64,000 nucleotides of DNA from Variovorax sp. WS11. Its GTDB lineage: Bacteria; Pseudomonadota; Gammaproteobacteria; Burkholderiales; Burkholderiaceae_C. Numbering within the stretch: the first letter of the stretch is position 1; each line of letters starts with the position of its first letter. Positions 33,836 through 42,020 of this stretch are shown here, piece after piece. Below the pieces are notes generated by a model. It was given only the letters and a program-made list of their open reading frames with translations, was not told the origin of the DNA and searched no databases. Position numbers and translations under genes: made by a program. The DNA is taken from NCBI RefSeq assembly GCF_010499245.1, contig NZ_JAAGOW010000005.1:434001-498000 (forward strand). The letters run 5' to 3'.

Positions 33836-35518
33836 ATGAACGATTCCCTCCAACGCCGCACCGGCGGCCAGTTGATCGTCGACGCGCTGTTCGCGCAAGG
33901 CACCGACACCGTGTTCTGCGTGCCGGGCGAGAGCTACCTCGACGTGCTGAACGCGCTTCATGCGCAGCAGGACGCCGTGCGCGTGGTGGCCTGCCGCCAC
34001 GAAGGCGCCGCCGCTTTCATGGCCGAGGCCCACGGCAAGCTCACCGGCCGGCCCGGCGTCTGCATGGTCACGCGCGGGCCGGGTGCCACCAATGCGAGCA
34101 TCGGCGTGCACACCGCCTTCCAGGACTCGACGCCGATGATCCTGCTGATCGGCCAGGTGGGGCGCGACATGATCGAGCGCGAGGCCTTCCAGGAGGTCGA
34201 CTACCGTCGCATGTTCGGCCCCTTCGCGAAATGGGTGGCGCAGATCGACGACGTCGCGCGTGTGCCCGAGTTCATGGCGCGCGCCTACTCGGTGGCAATG
34301 TCGGGGCGCCCCGGCCCCGTCGTGCTGGCGCTGCCCGAGGACATGCTGACCGACTCCGCCTTTCCGGTCGCGGCACCGCGCGTGGACGTGCCGCAGGCGC
34401 ATCCCGCGCCCGACGCGATGCTGCGCCTGCGCGAGCTCCTTGCCGCGGCGCAACGGCCGCTGCTGCTGCTCGGCGGTCCCGGCTGGGGTGCTCCGGGCCG
34501 CGAGGCGATCGAGCGCTTTGCCGTGCAGAACGGCCTGCCCGTGGCCTGCGCCTTTCGACGGCAGGATCTCTTCGACAACAGCCATCCGCAGTACGTCGGC
34601 GAGATCGGCATCGGCGTCAATCCCGAGCTGGCCAAGGCGGTGCGCGAGGCCGACCTGCTGATCGCCGCCGGCACCCGATTGGGCGAGATCGTCACCAGCG
34701 GCTACACGCTGCTCGATGTTCCCGTGCCGCGCCAGCGACTGGTGCACGTGCTGCCCTGCGCCGAGGAACTGGGGCGCGTGTACCAGCCGGCACTCAAGAT
34801 CCTGAGCAGCCCCGACCCCTTCGCGCAGGCCGCGGGCGCGATGCCTCCGATCGAGCGCGCACCCTGGCGTGCATGGCTCGACCGGCTGCGCGGCCACTAC
34901 GAGCGTTATGTCGCACCCTCGACGCGCGAGGCCAAGCTCGACCCGGCGCGGGTCATCCAGACGCTGCGCGACACGCTCGAGCCCGAAGCGATCCTCACCA
35001 ACGGCGCCGGGAACTACAGCGCCTGGGCGCACCGCTACTACCCCTTCTCGCGCCCGCACACCCAGCTCGCGCCCACCAGCGGCGCGATGGGCTACGGCGT
35101 GCCTGCGGCCATCGCGGCCAAGCTGCAGCATCCGTCGCGCCAGGTGGTCTGCCTGGCCGGCGACGGCTGCTTCCTGATGACGTCGCAGGAGCTCGCGACC
35201 GTGAAGCGCCACGCACTCTCGATCGTCTTCATCGTTTTCAACAACGGCATGTACGGAACGATCCGCATGCACCAGGAAGTGAACTACCCGGGCCGGCCCA
35301 TCGGCACCGAGCTCTGCAATCCGGACTTCGTGGTCTATGCGGAATCCTTCGGCCTGCACGCCGAGCGGGTCGAGCGCAGCGAGGACTTCGCGCCGGCGCT
35401 GCAGCGCGCCCTCGCCGCGGGCGGCGCGCTCATCGAGCTGGCGATCGAGCCCGAGATCCTGACGCCGCGCGCCACGCTGAGCGAGCTGCGCGAGAGCGCC
35501 TTGCGCGCAGCCGCCTGA
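33836..35518 (+). CDS. Thiamine-diphosphate-dependent enzyme, acetolactate-synthase-like
   Basis: 560 residues. Relay glutamate E56 (VVACRHEGAAAFMAEA), then VTRGPGATNASIGVHTAFQD, middle domain, and C-terminal ThDP motif GDGCFLMTSQELATVKRHAL ending FIVFNNGMYGTIR. Strongly family-like, with MNDSLQRRTGGQLIVDALFA as a normal start (33836), although an in-frame ATG at 33815 exists. Anabolic acetolactate synthase would have a small regulatory subunit beside it; none is here. Placement with a Bug receptor and a NIPSNAP gene suggests a catabolic role, for example decarboxylation or ligation of a 2-oxoacid. It differs from the ThDP enzyme at 6720-8471. Confidence 0.87.
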   Translation: MNDSLQRRTGGQLIVDALFAQGTDTVFCVPGESYLDVLNALHAQQDAVRVVACRHEGAAAFMAEAHGKLTGRPGVCMVTRGPGATNASIGVHTAFQDSTPMILLIGQVGRDMIEREAFQEVDYRRMFGPFAKWVAQIDDVARVPEFMARAYSVAMSGRPGPVVLALPEDMLTDSAFPVAAPRVDVPQAHPAPDAMLRLRELLAAAQRPLLLLGGPGWGAPGREAIERFAVQNGLPVACAFRRQDLFDNSHPQYVGEIGIGVNPELAKAVREADLLIAAGTRLGEIVTSGYTLLDVPVPRQRLVHVLPCAEELGRVYQPALKILSSPDPFAQAAGAMPPIERAPWRAWLDRLRGHYERYVAPSTREAKLDPARVIQTLRDTLEPEAILTNGAGNYSAWAHRYYPFSRPHTQLAPTSGAMGYGVPAAIAAKLQHPSRQVVCLAGDGCFLMTSQELATVKRHALSIVFIVFNNGMYGTIRMHQEVNYPGRPIGTELCNPDFVVYAESFGLHAERVERSEDFAPALQRALAAGGALIELAIEPEILTPRATLSELRESALRAAA

Positions 35519-35553
35519 CCCGCATTCATTCTTTCAACGACAAGGAGACACAC

Positions 35554-36531
35554 ATGAACAAACTGCTGCGGGCTTCGGCCCTGGCGGCACTGGGTGCCTG
35601 CGTGCTCATGCAGGCCCACGCGCAGAGCCCCGCCGAGTTCCCCACCCGCCCGATCCGCATCGTGGTGCCTTTCGCCGCCGGCGGCGCGACCGACGTGATC
35701 GCGCGCGTGGTGGGGCAGAAGCTCTCGGACCAGCTCGGCCAGCCCGTGGTGGTCGACAACAAAGCCGGCGCCAACGGCAACATCGGCGCCGTGGCCGTGG
35801 CCCGCGCCGCGCCCGACGGCTACACGATCCTGATGGCGACCTCGAGCCACGCGATCAACGCGACGCTCTACCGCAAGCTCGACTACAGCCTGACGAAGGA
35901 CCTCGCCGCGCTGTCGAACCTGGCCTCGGTGCCGCTGGTGCTGGTGGTCAACCCCGGCGTGCCGGCGCGCAGCGCGGCCGAGTTTGCGGCCTTCGCGAAG
36001 GCGCAGGGCGACAGGATCAACTTCGCCTCCGGCGGTACCGGCACCGCGGCGCACCTGGCGGGCGAGCAGTTCAACACCCTGCTCGGCACCCGCATGCTGC
36101 ACGTGCCCTACAAGGGCGGCGCGCTGGCGCAGACCGACCTGATCGGCGGCCAGGTGCAAGCGATGTTCGCCAACCTGCCCGAGGTGCTGACGCAAGTGCA
36201 GGCCGGCAAGCTGCGCCCGCTGGCGGTGACCGGCAAGGACCGCCGCGCCAACCTGTCCGAGGTGCCGACCTTCGCCGAAGCCGGCTATCCGCAGATGGAA
36301 GCGCGCTCGTGGTTCGGCCTCTTCGCACCGGCCGGCACCCCGGCGCCGGTGGTGGCCAGGCTGTCCGCATCGATCGCGCAGGCGGTGGCCGACCCGGGCG
36401 TGCAGGCACGCCTCAAGGAACTCGGCGCCGACCCCATCGGCGACCGGCACGACGCCTTCCAGCCCTTCGTCGCGCAGGAAGTGAAGCGCTGGGGCGCGCT
36501 GGTCGAGCGCTCCGGCGCGACCGCGGACTGA
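35554..36531 (+). CDS. Bug/TctC-family periplasmic solute receptor
   Basis: 325 residues. Signal peptide LLRASALAALGACVLMQAHA followed by QSPAEFPTRPIRIVVPFAAG. Motifs QPVVVDNKAGANGNIGAVAV, APDGYTILMATSS and MLHVPYKGGALAQTDLIGGQ. CAAGGAGACACAC precedes the ATG. It follows the ThDP gene by 35 bases. The ligand is likely an acid that the ThDP enzyme, or a partner elsewhere, metabolises. Confidence 0.93.
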   Translation: MNKLLRASALAALGACVLMQAHAQSPAEFPTRPIRIVVPFAAGGATDVIARVVGQKLSDQLGQPVVVDNKAGANGNIGAVAVARAAPDGYTILMATSSHAINATLYRKLDYSLTKDLAALSNLASVPLVLVVNPGVPARSAAEFAAFAKAQGDRINFASGGTGTAAHLAGEQFNTLLGTRMLHVPYKGGALAQTDLIGGQVQAMFANLPEVLTQVQAGKLRPLAVTGKDRRANLSEVPTFAEAGYPQMEARSWFGLFAPAGTPAPVVARLSASIAQAVADPGVQARLKELGADPIGDRHDAFQPFVAQEVKRWGALVERSGATAD

Positions 36532-36574
36532 GGCTGCAGATCCCTTTGTTGAATCCCGAGGAAACCGAACTCAC

Positions 36575-36892
36575 ATGCTCTACGACGTACGCACCTACAC
36601 CTGCCGGCCCGGCACGCTGAAACGCCATCTCGCGCTCTATGCCGAGCACGGCTTCGACATCCAGCGCCGCCACCTCGGAGAGCCTCTGGCCTATCTGCAG
36701 ACCGAGACCGGCAACGTCAACAGCTACACGCACATCTGGGTCTTCGCCGATGCGGCGGACCGCGCCGGCAGGCGCGCGGCGATGCAGCGCGATCCCGCGT
36801 GGGCGAGCTATCTAGAGAAGAGCGCGCAGGCCGCCTATCTGGTGTCGCAGGAGACGAAGCTGATGGTGCCGGTGCCGTTCTTCGAGCCCTGA
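36575..36892 (+). CDS. NIPSNAP-family protein
   Basis: 105 residues, ferredoxin-like alpha/beta dimer fold. MLYDVRTYTCRPGTLKRHLA opens the domain; VNSYTHIWVFADAADRAGRR and QRDPAWASYLEKS follow, all typical of NIPSNAP proteins. The family occurs often in TctC/Bug operons and aromatic or organic-acid catabolic clusters, with unknown biochemical role. It lies 43 bases after the Bug gene and ends the operon. Confidence 0.9.
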   Translation: MLYDVRTYTCRPGTLKRHLALYAEHGFDIQRRHLGEPLAYLQTETGNVNSYTHIWVFADAADRAGRRAAMQRDPAWASYLEKSAQAAYLVSQETKLMVPVPFFEP

Positions 36893-36947
36893 TGAGGCGG
36901 CCATCGTCTTCGCGAACCGTACCTCTTCCGACGACAATCCGCAGGCC

Positions 36948-37394
36948 ATGAAAGCCACTTCCTATGGGGTGCTCATCCTCAACGAGCAAGGCCAGCTCCT
37001 GCTGGCGCACGCCACCGGGCAGAAGCACTGGGACATCCCGAAGGGTGGCGCGGAAGAAGGCGAGTCCGCGCGCGAGGCGGCCATCCGCGAAGTCCGGGAA
37101 GAGACGGGCATCGAACTGACTGCGGATTCGATGGAGGAGCTTGGGCGCATGGCCTATCTCCCCCGAAAGGAACTGCACCTGTTCCGTGTCGCCCTGCACA
37201 CGCGCGACTGCGATATCGCGGCATGCAAATGCACGAGCTTCTTCCCTCACCACGCGTCAGGCGTGATGACTCCTGAAGTGGACCAGTTCAGGTGGGTGGA
37301 CATCGCCGATGTCCCGGCGCTTGCTGCGAAGTCGATGACGGCGCTGCTTCGGAGGCTACCGGGCTTCGAGGGGATGCCGCCGGTCGAAGGTTAG
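36948..37394 (+). CDS. Nudix hydrolase
   Basis: 148 residues. A complete Nudix box is visible (GX5EX7REUXEEXGU): GGAEEGESAREAAIREVREE followed by TGIEL, residues about 33-57. The ATPKGG-like entry is DIPKGG. Members hydrolyse nucleoside diphosphate derivatives (dinucleoside polyphosphates, oxidised nucleotides, RNA caps); the substrate is not decidable from sequence. It is isolated, 55 bases after the NIPSNAP gene, and converges on an alpha/beta hydrolase across a hairpin. Confidence 0.92.
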   Translation: MKATSYGVLILNEQGQLLLAHATGQKHWDIPKGGAEEGESAREAAIREVREETGIELTADSMEELGRMAYLPRKELHLFRVALHTRDCDIAACKCTSFFPHHASGVMTPEVDQFRWVDIADVPALAAKSMTALLRRLPGFEGMPPVEG

Positions 37395-37561
37395 GAATCC
37401 GGGCCCACAACCCAGGACGTCCAACGCGAAGGCAGAATTGGGCATGATCGCTCAGTGCTATTGCCGTGCCGTGGCGCTCAGGTTTGGCTTCGAGCCCATC
37501 GCCTCTTCTCCGCGCGACCGAAAAGAAGACTGACGGCTGCGGGTGTGGATTCAACCGGTCG

Positions 37562-37584
37562 TTCGCAGACCCGGTGTCTGCGAA
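37562..37584. terminator. Strong 9-bp hairpin between convergent genes
   Basis: TTCGCAGAC (37562-37570) and GTCTGCGAA (37576-37584) are perfectly complementary around a CCGGT loop. It lies three bases from the alpha/beta hydrolase stop and 167 bases from the Nudix stop, so it probably terminates the former and may work in both directions. The interval 37395-37561 shows no other gene. Confidence 0.55.
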
Positions 37585-37587
37585 GCC

Positions 37588-38391
37588 TCAATGCGCGGTG
37601 ATCCAGGCCGCAATACGGCCCACCACCTCGGTCTCCAGGCCGTTGTAGCCGTGGTAGGACCAGGCCTCGCAGGCGTCGCCCCTGCTGATGCCCCCGCTGA
37701 CTGCGATGAGTTCCTTGCGCGGCGCGGCCGTGAACTTCTCCATCAGGCCCGGCGCCTCGCTGAAGTCGCACAGCTTGCAACCGTCCTGCTGGTGGTGCAC
37801 CACCAGCACCGGCACAGCCACACGCTCCAACGGCATGGCCGGTACTGCGCGGCCGCGCGGGTCGCTCAGGATGGCGGAGGTCAGCACCAAGCCGTCCGGC
37901 CCTCCATCGACACGCGGCAATTGCGTGGCGGTCCAGGCGGCCGACTGCGTGCCGCGGCTCGTGCCCACCAGCCACACCGGCACCCCGGTCTTGTCGCGCA
38001 ACCATGCGATCACCGCCTTGAGATCGGCCACGTGCTCGGGCGACTGCCGAAAGCCATTGAGAAACGGCGCCGACTGCCGGTCCGAAGGCGCATCGACCAC
38101 CGCCACGGCGAGACCCTGCTGGGCGAACAGGTCGCGCGTGCGCACAAGGAAATTGCCGTCGCCCCACTTGGCGCTGCCGTTGGCAAATAGCTGCAGGCCA
38201 CCATGGCCGCCTGCCAGAAGAATGGCTGCGGCGCGCGGCTTGTCGGGAGCGAGGTAGATGAAGCGCTGCGTCACGCCGGGCCGAGTCGGGATGTCCACCA
38301 CCTGAGCCGCAGTCTGCGCCCTCAGCGGCAGGAGCAGGCCGAATGACAGCAGAAACAGAAGCAGCCGCCAGCGGCGCATGGAGAGTTTCAC
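37588..38391 (-). CDS. Exported alpha/beta-hydrolase-like protein
   Basis: 267 residues with a signal peptide (basic SMRRWRL, core LLLFLLSFGLLLPL, cleavage near RAQTAAQ). The nucleophile elbow reads VWLVGTSRGTQSA (G-T-S-R-G), strand motifs AAAILLAGGHGGLQL and VPVLVVHHQQDGC; a pair of cysteines occurs in QQDGCKLCDF, possibly a disulphide. The GTG at 38391 is chosen because AAGGAG lies six bases upstream; an ATG four codons later is possible. It stands alone between a hairpin and divergent DUF1272 gene. The substrate is unknown. Confidence 0.82.
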   Translation of the reverse strand: MKLSMRRWRLLLFLLSFGLLLPLRAQTAAQVVDIPTRPGVTQRFIYLAPDKPRAAAILLAGGHGGLQLFANGSAKWGDGNFLVRTRDLFAQQGLAVAVVDAPSDRQSAPFLNGFRQSPEHVADLKAVIAWLRDKTGVPVWLVGTSRGTQSAAWTATQLPRVDGGPDGLVLTSAILSDPRGRAVPAMPLERVAVPVLVVHHQQDGCKLCDFSEAPGLMEKFTAAPRKELIAVSGGISRGDACEAWSYHGYNGLETEVVGRIAAWITAH

Positions 38392-38481
38392 AATGAACTC
38401 CTTGGAAAGATGAGAGGGGAGGTTCCTTGTCCGGTGCGCTTCGCTTAAGCTTCCTTGACCAGACTACCAGAGGCCTTCGCC

Positions 38482-38730
38482 ATGCTCCAGATGCGTCCCG
38501 GATGCGAGTGTTGTGACCGAGACTTGCCGCCAGATTCGACTGCCGCACGGATTTGCTCCTTCGAGTGCACGTTCTGCAGTGACTGCGCCGCCCAGCGCTT
38601 GGCCGGAATCTGCCCGAACTGCGGCGGCGAGTTGCTCCCGCGCCCACGGCGGTCGGCTGCCAAGCTCGAGAAATACCCGGCTTCGACCACACGGGTGTTC
38701 AAGCCCGAAGGTTGCGCGGCCGCCCCTTGA
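38482..38730 (+). CDS. DUF1272-domain zinc-ribbon protein
   Basis: 82 residues. Four CxxC-type pairs: CECCDRDLPPD, ICSFECTFCSDCA and ICPNCGGELLPRP, as in the DUF1272 family (small zinc-binding proteins of unknown function). The start MLQMRPGCECCDRDLP matches the family N-terminus; an in-frame ATG at 38455 would add nine residues. AGAGGC lies upstream. The last ~25 residues are a basic tail. Confidence 0.85.
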   Translation: MLQMRPGCECCDRDLPPDSTAARICSFECTFCSDCAAQRLAGICPNCGGELLPRPRRSAAKLEKYPASTTRVFKPEGCAAAP

Positions 38731-38803
38731 GCTTCACCTCGCCGCGCCGGTCGCGACATCGGCACAGACCTTCCAATCAACCGCCATAGCTGCCAAGACG
38801 AGC

Positions 38804-39277
38804 ATGAGCATTCCTTCAAGCATCGCGATGTTCTGGGACGCTTTCTGCGCCGAGCTTGGAGAGGATGGCTCCGACCGGTTCTTCGAGGCATTCCACTTCG
38901 ATGACAACGAGGCCACCGCCAACGAACTTGCCGACCTTGTGCTTGCCGGCGTCAAGCGGGCCACTGCCGGTCTGGTCTGGTCATTCGAGAACGCGGGTGG
39001 TTCACCACCCAAGCCCGGTGCCCTCAGCGTCGTCACCTACTGGGACGGAAGGCCTGCCTGTGTCATCGAAACTCTGCAGGTCGAGGTGTTGCCATTCGAC
39101 CAAGTCACCGCCGAATTCGCAGCCATCGAAGGTGAAGGCGATGCGTCGTTGGAGTACTGGCGCCGCGTGCACTGGGCCTACTTTGGCCGCGAGTGCGCGC
39201 GCATGGGTCGAGAACCCAGTCTGACCATGCCTGTCGCGTGCGAGCGGTTCAATGTCATCTACCGAGGCAAGGCTTGA
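38804..39277 (+). CDS. ASCH-domain protein
   Basis: 157 residues. After a helical N-terminus (MFWDAFCAELGEDGSDRFFE) comes the ASCH barrel: LADLVLAGVKRATAGLVWSF, KPGALSVVTYWDGRPACVIE and EYWRRVHWAYFGREC. ASCH proteins are PUA-related and thought to bind or hydrolyse RNA or modified nucleosides; this form (YqfB/DUF437-like) is common as a free-standing gene. It is 73 bases after the DUF1272 gene on the same strand and converges on the RibD-like gene with 17 bases between. Confidence 0.85.
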   Translation: MSIPSSIAMFWDAFCAELGEDGSDRFFEAFHFDDNEATANELADLVLAGVKRATAGLVWSFENAGGSPPKPGALSVVTYWDGRPACVIETLQVEVLPFDQVTAEFAAIEGEGDASLEYWRRVHWAYFGRECARMGREPSLTMPVACERFNVIYRGKA

Positions 39278-39280
39278 ATC

Positions 39281-39302
39281 GAAGCGGGACGCTTTTACTT
39301 TC
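39281..39302 (+). terminator. Small stem-loop with T-rich tail after the ASCH gene
   Basis: AAGCG (39282-39286) and CGCTT (39290-39294) around GGA, followed by TTACTTTCT. It lies between the ASCH stop and the convergent RibD-like stop. The short stem plus T-rich tail fits a weak intrinsic terminator for the plus strand. Confidence 0.4.
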
Positions 39303-39936
39303 TCACGAATTTCAGGTGAATCACGTTCGGCGCCGCGACTGTTTTCACCATGGCGAGGTCGTGCAGGGCTTGGTCGTCGTCGAACAGGCGCTCGCCACTG
39401 CCGAGTAAGGTCGGGACCAGATGAAGCTGCATTTCATCGACCAGGCCGGCCTTCAAGTATTGCTGCGCAGCGCGCGCGCCGCCCGACAGCGCTACGTCCT
39501 TCCCGCCCGCCGCACGCCGAGCCTGATCCAGCGCACTCTCAATGCCGTCGGTCACGAACGTAAAGCTCGTGCCACCCTCCAGGATCAACGGGTCGCGCGC
39601 GTGATGCGTCAGCACGAACACCGGGTGATGAAACGGCGGATTGCGACCCCACCAGCCGTTCCAGGCATCCGTCTTGTCCCACGGGCCCGGACCGCCGCCG
39701 AACATGTTGCGGCCCATGATGGTTGCGCCAATGTTGGCAAGTTCTTCCTCCATCACCGGCGTGCTCTCGTTCACCACGCCGCCTTCCATGCCATGCGGAC
39801 GCCGCCAAGCCTCCAGCGGGAATACCCACTCGTGCAATCGCTCGCCGCCGATGCCGAGTGGCTCCTGCAGGCTTTGGCTCGGACCGGCGACGAACCCGTC
39901 CAGCGACATCGAGATCCTGAGTCGAAGCTTTGACAT
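39295..39936 (-). CDS. Dihydrofolate-reductase-like protein (RibD C-terminal domain)
   Basis: 213 residues. MSKLRLRISMSLDGFVAGPS is the usual start of RibD_C/YwjB-type reductases. Conserved segments include ATIMGRNMFGGGP and VFVLTHHARDPL, and a C-terminal DEMQLHLVPTLLGSGERLFD. These NADPH-binding proteins act on folate or pteridine-like substrates in general, but most members are uncharacterised. ATG at 39936 follows AGAGGTG located in the last codons of the LysR gene; an in-frame GTG at 39945 overlaps that gene's stop. The two genes are therefore translationally linked. Confidence 0.87.
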   Translation of the reverse strand: MSKLRLRISMSLDGFVAGPSQSLQEPLGIGGERLHEWVFPLEAWRRPHGMEGGVVNESTPVMEEELANIGATIMGRNMFGGGPGPWDKTDAWNGWWGRNPPFHHPVFVLTHHARDPLILEGGTSFTFVTDGIESALDQARRAAGGKDVALSGGARAAQQYLKAGLVDEMQLHLVPTLLGSGERLFDDDQALHDLAMVKTVAAPNVIHLKFVRK

Positions 39937-39941
39937 GCTGT

Positions 39942-40907
39942 TCACCTCTTAATACGCCTGGCAGGTCCAGCCGGCATCAGCTCGGCGGCCGCGGTCCGCA
40001 GGCATTGCATCAGTTGCCCCGTCGCCGGCGTCGGGTCGCGCCCCTGCATCGTCATCATGCCGACCGGCGGCAGCTCGATCGGAACCGCCAGTCCGAGCGC
40101 CTTGACCAGGCCCTCGCCTTCGAAATGCCGCGCCACGCCGAGCGCCAGAAAGCCGACGGCGGATCGCTCGCGAATGCAGCTGAGCGTCACCAGGAAGGAA
40201 GCGGTTTCGACGATGTCCGCAGGCGGGACCAGCCGATGCTTGTAGAACATCTGCTCCAGCTTCATGCGCGACGACGCCCAGGGCGGAGGCACCACCCACG
40301 GCAGCTGGACGAGCTGGCTCCAGCCCGGCTTGGCGGCGGACGCCAGTTCGTGGTCGGGCCGGACCACGACGCACATGGGCTCGGCATACAAGGGCTCGGT
40401 CTTCAGGTCCGGCGCCGCATAGCCCGGCTCGAGCCGGCCGACGAAGAGGTCCAGTTCGCCGACGCGCAAGCGCGGCAGCAGCCGGGTCAGATCGCCCTCC
40501 TCGATCATCACGGTGGTCTGCGTCGAGCGCTCCTTCAGAAGCGCGACGGCACGCATCAGCAGGGACGGCGTGGCGACCACCATGGCGCCGACGCTGGTGC
40601 GGCCCGCGGCGCCGCTCGCCACGGCCGCGATCTCGTCGCGCGTGCGGCCGTAGTCGGCCAGCACCGAGCGCGCGAAGCGCACCACGGCCGAGCCGTAGGC
40701 GGTCGGCTCCGTTCCGCGTGTCGAGCGCAGGAACAGCTCGAGGTCGAACATGCGCTCGATCTCGGCCAGCATCTTCGATACGGCCGGCTGAGTCACCGAC
40801 AGGAATTCGGCGGCGCGGCCAAGATGGCGAAACTCGTCGAGCGCCACCAGCAGCTGCAGGTGCCGCAGCTTCAGGTTGGAGCGAAGCACACGATCGATGT
40901 CAGGCAT
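39942..40907 (-). CDS. LysR-family transcriptional regulator (GbpR/PcaQ-like)
   Basis: 321 residues. N-terminal HTH: LRHLQLLVALDEFRHLGRAA, then VTQPAVSKMLAEIERMF. The start (about 10 residues before LRHLQ) is typical of the GbpR/CbbR/PcaQ subgroup. Divergent from the Bug/dehydratase/aldolase operon across 106 bases, so it is that operon's probable activator. Its stop is overlapped by the RibD-like gene. Confidence 0.92.
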   Translation of the reverse strand: MPDIDRVLRSNLKLRHLQLLVALDEFRHLGRAAEFLSVTQPAVSKMLAEIERMFDLELFLRSTRGTEPTAYGSAVVRFARSVLADYGRTRDEIAAVASGAAGRTSVGAMVVATPSLLMRAVALLKERSTQTTVMIEEGDLTRLLPRLRVGELDLFVGRLEPGYAAPDLKTEPLYAEPMCVVVRPDHELASAAKPGWSQLVQLPWVVPPPWASSRMKLEQMFYKHRLVPPADIVETASFLVTLSCIRERSAVGFLALGVARHFEGEGLVKALGLAVPIELPPVGMMTMQGRDPTPATGQLMQCLRTAAAELMPAGPARRIKR

Positions 40908-40945
40908 TCTTCATAACCTAAAGAGAAAGAAGAGAGTCGATAACT

Positions 40946-40962
40946 TCATTGGATTGTAATGA
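40946..40962. promoter_or_regulatory. Candidate LysR box in the divergent region
   Basis: TCATT (40946-40950) and AATGA (40958-40962) are inverted around seven bases and include a T-N11-A spacing (T40950 to A40962). The region 40908-40990 is unusually A+T-rich for the window. Function is inferred from position between the LysR gene and the Bug gene. Confidence 0.35.
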
Positions 40963-41013
40963 TGACACCTTGAACAATCGGGGCTTCCCACGATGCATTC
41001 AGGAGACAAGACG

Positions 41014-41997
41014 ATGCGATCCAATCGCCGCCAGTTCGTGCTGGGCAGCCTCGGTGCTGCCCTGCTTCCGCTTGCCGCCACGCGCGCTGCCGCGGCCGGC
41101 TACCCCGAGCGCCCCATCACCTTCATCTGCCCCTGGCCCGCCGGCGGCACCGCGGACGTCACCATGCGCGCGCTGTGCACCGCGGCAGGCAGGGAGCTCG
41201 GCCAATCGGTCGTGGTGGACAACAAGGCCGGCGCCTCCGGGATGATTGGCTTGAAGGCACTGGCGAGCGCCAAGCCCGACGGCTACACCATCGGCCAGAT
41301 CCCGATCTCGGTGACGCGCTTCTCGCAGCTCGGCATGGTGCAGGTCGATCCGCTCAAGGACCTCAGCTACATCGCACGCGTCTCGGGCCAGACCTTCGGC
41401 ATCGCCGTGCGCGCCGAAGCGCCCTGGAAGACGCTGAAGGACCTGGTGGCCGATGCCAAGGCCAACCCCGACAAGATCACCTACGGCACCGCGGGCCTGG
41501 GCGGCGCGACGCATGTCGGCATGGAGGAGTTCGCCATCGCCGCCGGCGTGAAGTTCAACGCGATCCCCTTCAAGGGCGGCTCCGAGGCGCTGCAGGCGCT
41601 GATGGGTGGCCACGTCGACGTACTGGCCGACTCCAGCTCGTGGGCGCCGCACGTCAAGTCGGGCAAGCTGCGCCTCCTGGCCACCTGGGGCGAGCAGCGC
41701 ACGGCGGAGTTCAACGACGCGCCCACGTTGAAGGAGGCCGGCTACAACGTCGTGGTGGATGCCCCCAACGGCATCGGCGCGCCGAAGGGCCTGCCCGCGG
41801 ACATCGCCGCCCGGCTGCGCGCGGCCTTCAAGGCCGCCGCCGCAAGCCCGGAGTTCGCTGCGGCCTGCGCCAGGATCGACGCACCGCTGATGTACCTCGA
41901 CGCGCCGGACTACGAGAAGTACGTCAGCGCCAGTGTGGCCAAGGAAAAGGTGCTCATCGAGAGGCTCAAGCTGAAGGAGCTGATGAGCAAGAACTGA
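41014..41997 (+). CDS. Bug/TctC-family periplasmic solute receptor
   Basis: 327 residues. Twin-arginine-like leader (MRSNRRQFVLGSLGAALLPL, RRQFVLG) suggests Tat export, unlike most Bug proteins in the window. Family marks: YPERPITFICPWPAGGTADV, QSVVVDNKAGASGMIGLKAL, KPDGYTIGQIPIS and FNAIPFKGGSEALQALMGGH. The ATG at 41014 has AGGAGACAAG. First gene of an operon with UxaA-type dehydratase, ALDH and HpcH aldolase, so the ligand is probably a sugar acid or related hydroxy acid. Confidence 0.92.
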   Translation: MRSNRRQFVLGSLGAALLPLAATRAAAAGYPERPITFICPWPAGGTADVTMRALCTAAGRELGQSVVVDNKAGASGMIGLKALASAKPDGYTIGQIPISVTRFSQLGMVQVDPLKDLSYIARVSGQTFGIAVRAEAPWKTLKDLVADAKANPDKITYGTAGLGGATHVGMEEFAIAAGVKFNAIPFKGGSEALQALMGGHVDVLADSSSWAPHVKSGKLRLLATWGEQRTAEFNDAPTLKEAGYNVVVDAPNGIGAPKGLPADIAARLRAAFKAAAASPEFAAACARIDAPLMYLDAPDYEKYVSASVAKEKVLIERLKLKELMSKN

Positions 41998-42020
41998 AGC
42001 GACGCCGCCAGGAGATCCGC

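Noticed and set aside
37466-37648. Small plus-strand frame between the Nudix and hydrolase genes
   Set aside because: No ribosome-binding site and no family similarity; it spans the hairpin at 37562-37584 and overlaps the 3' end of the hydrolase gene.
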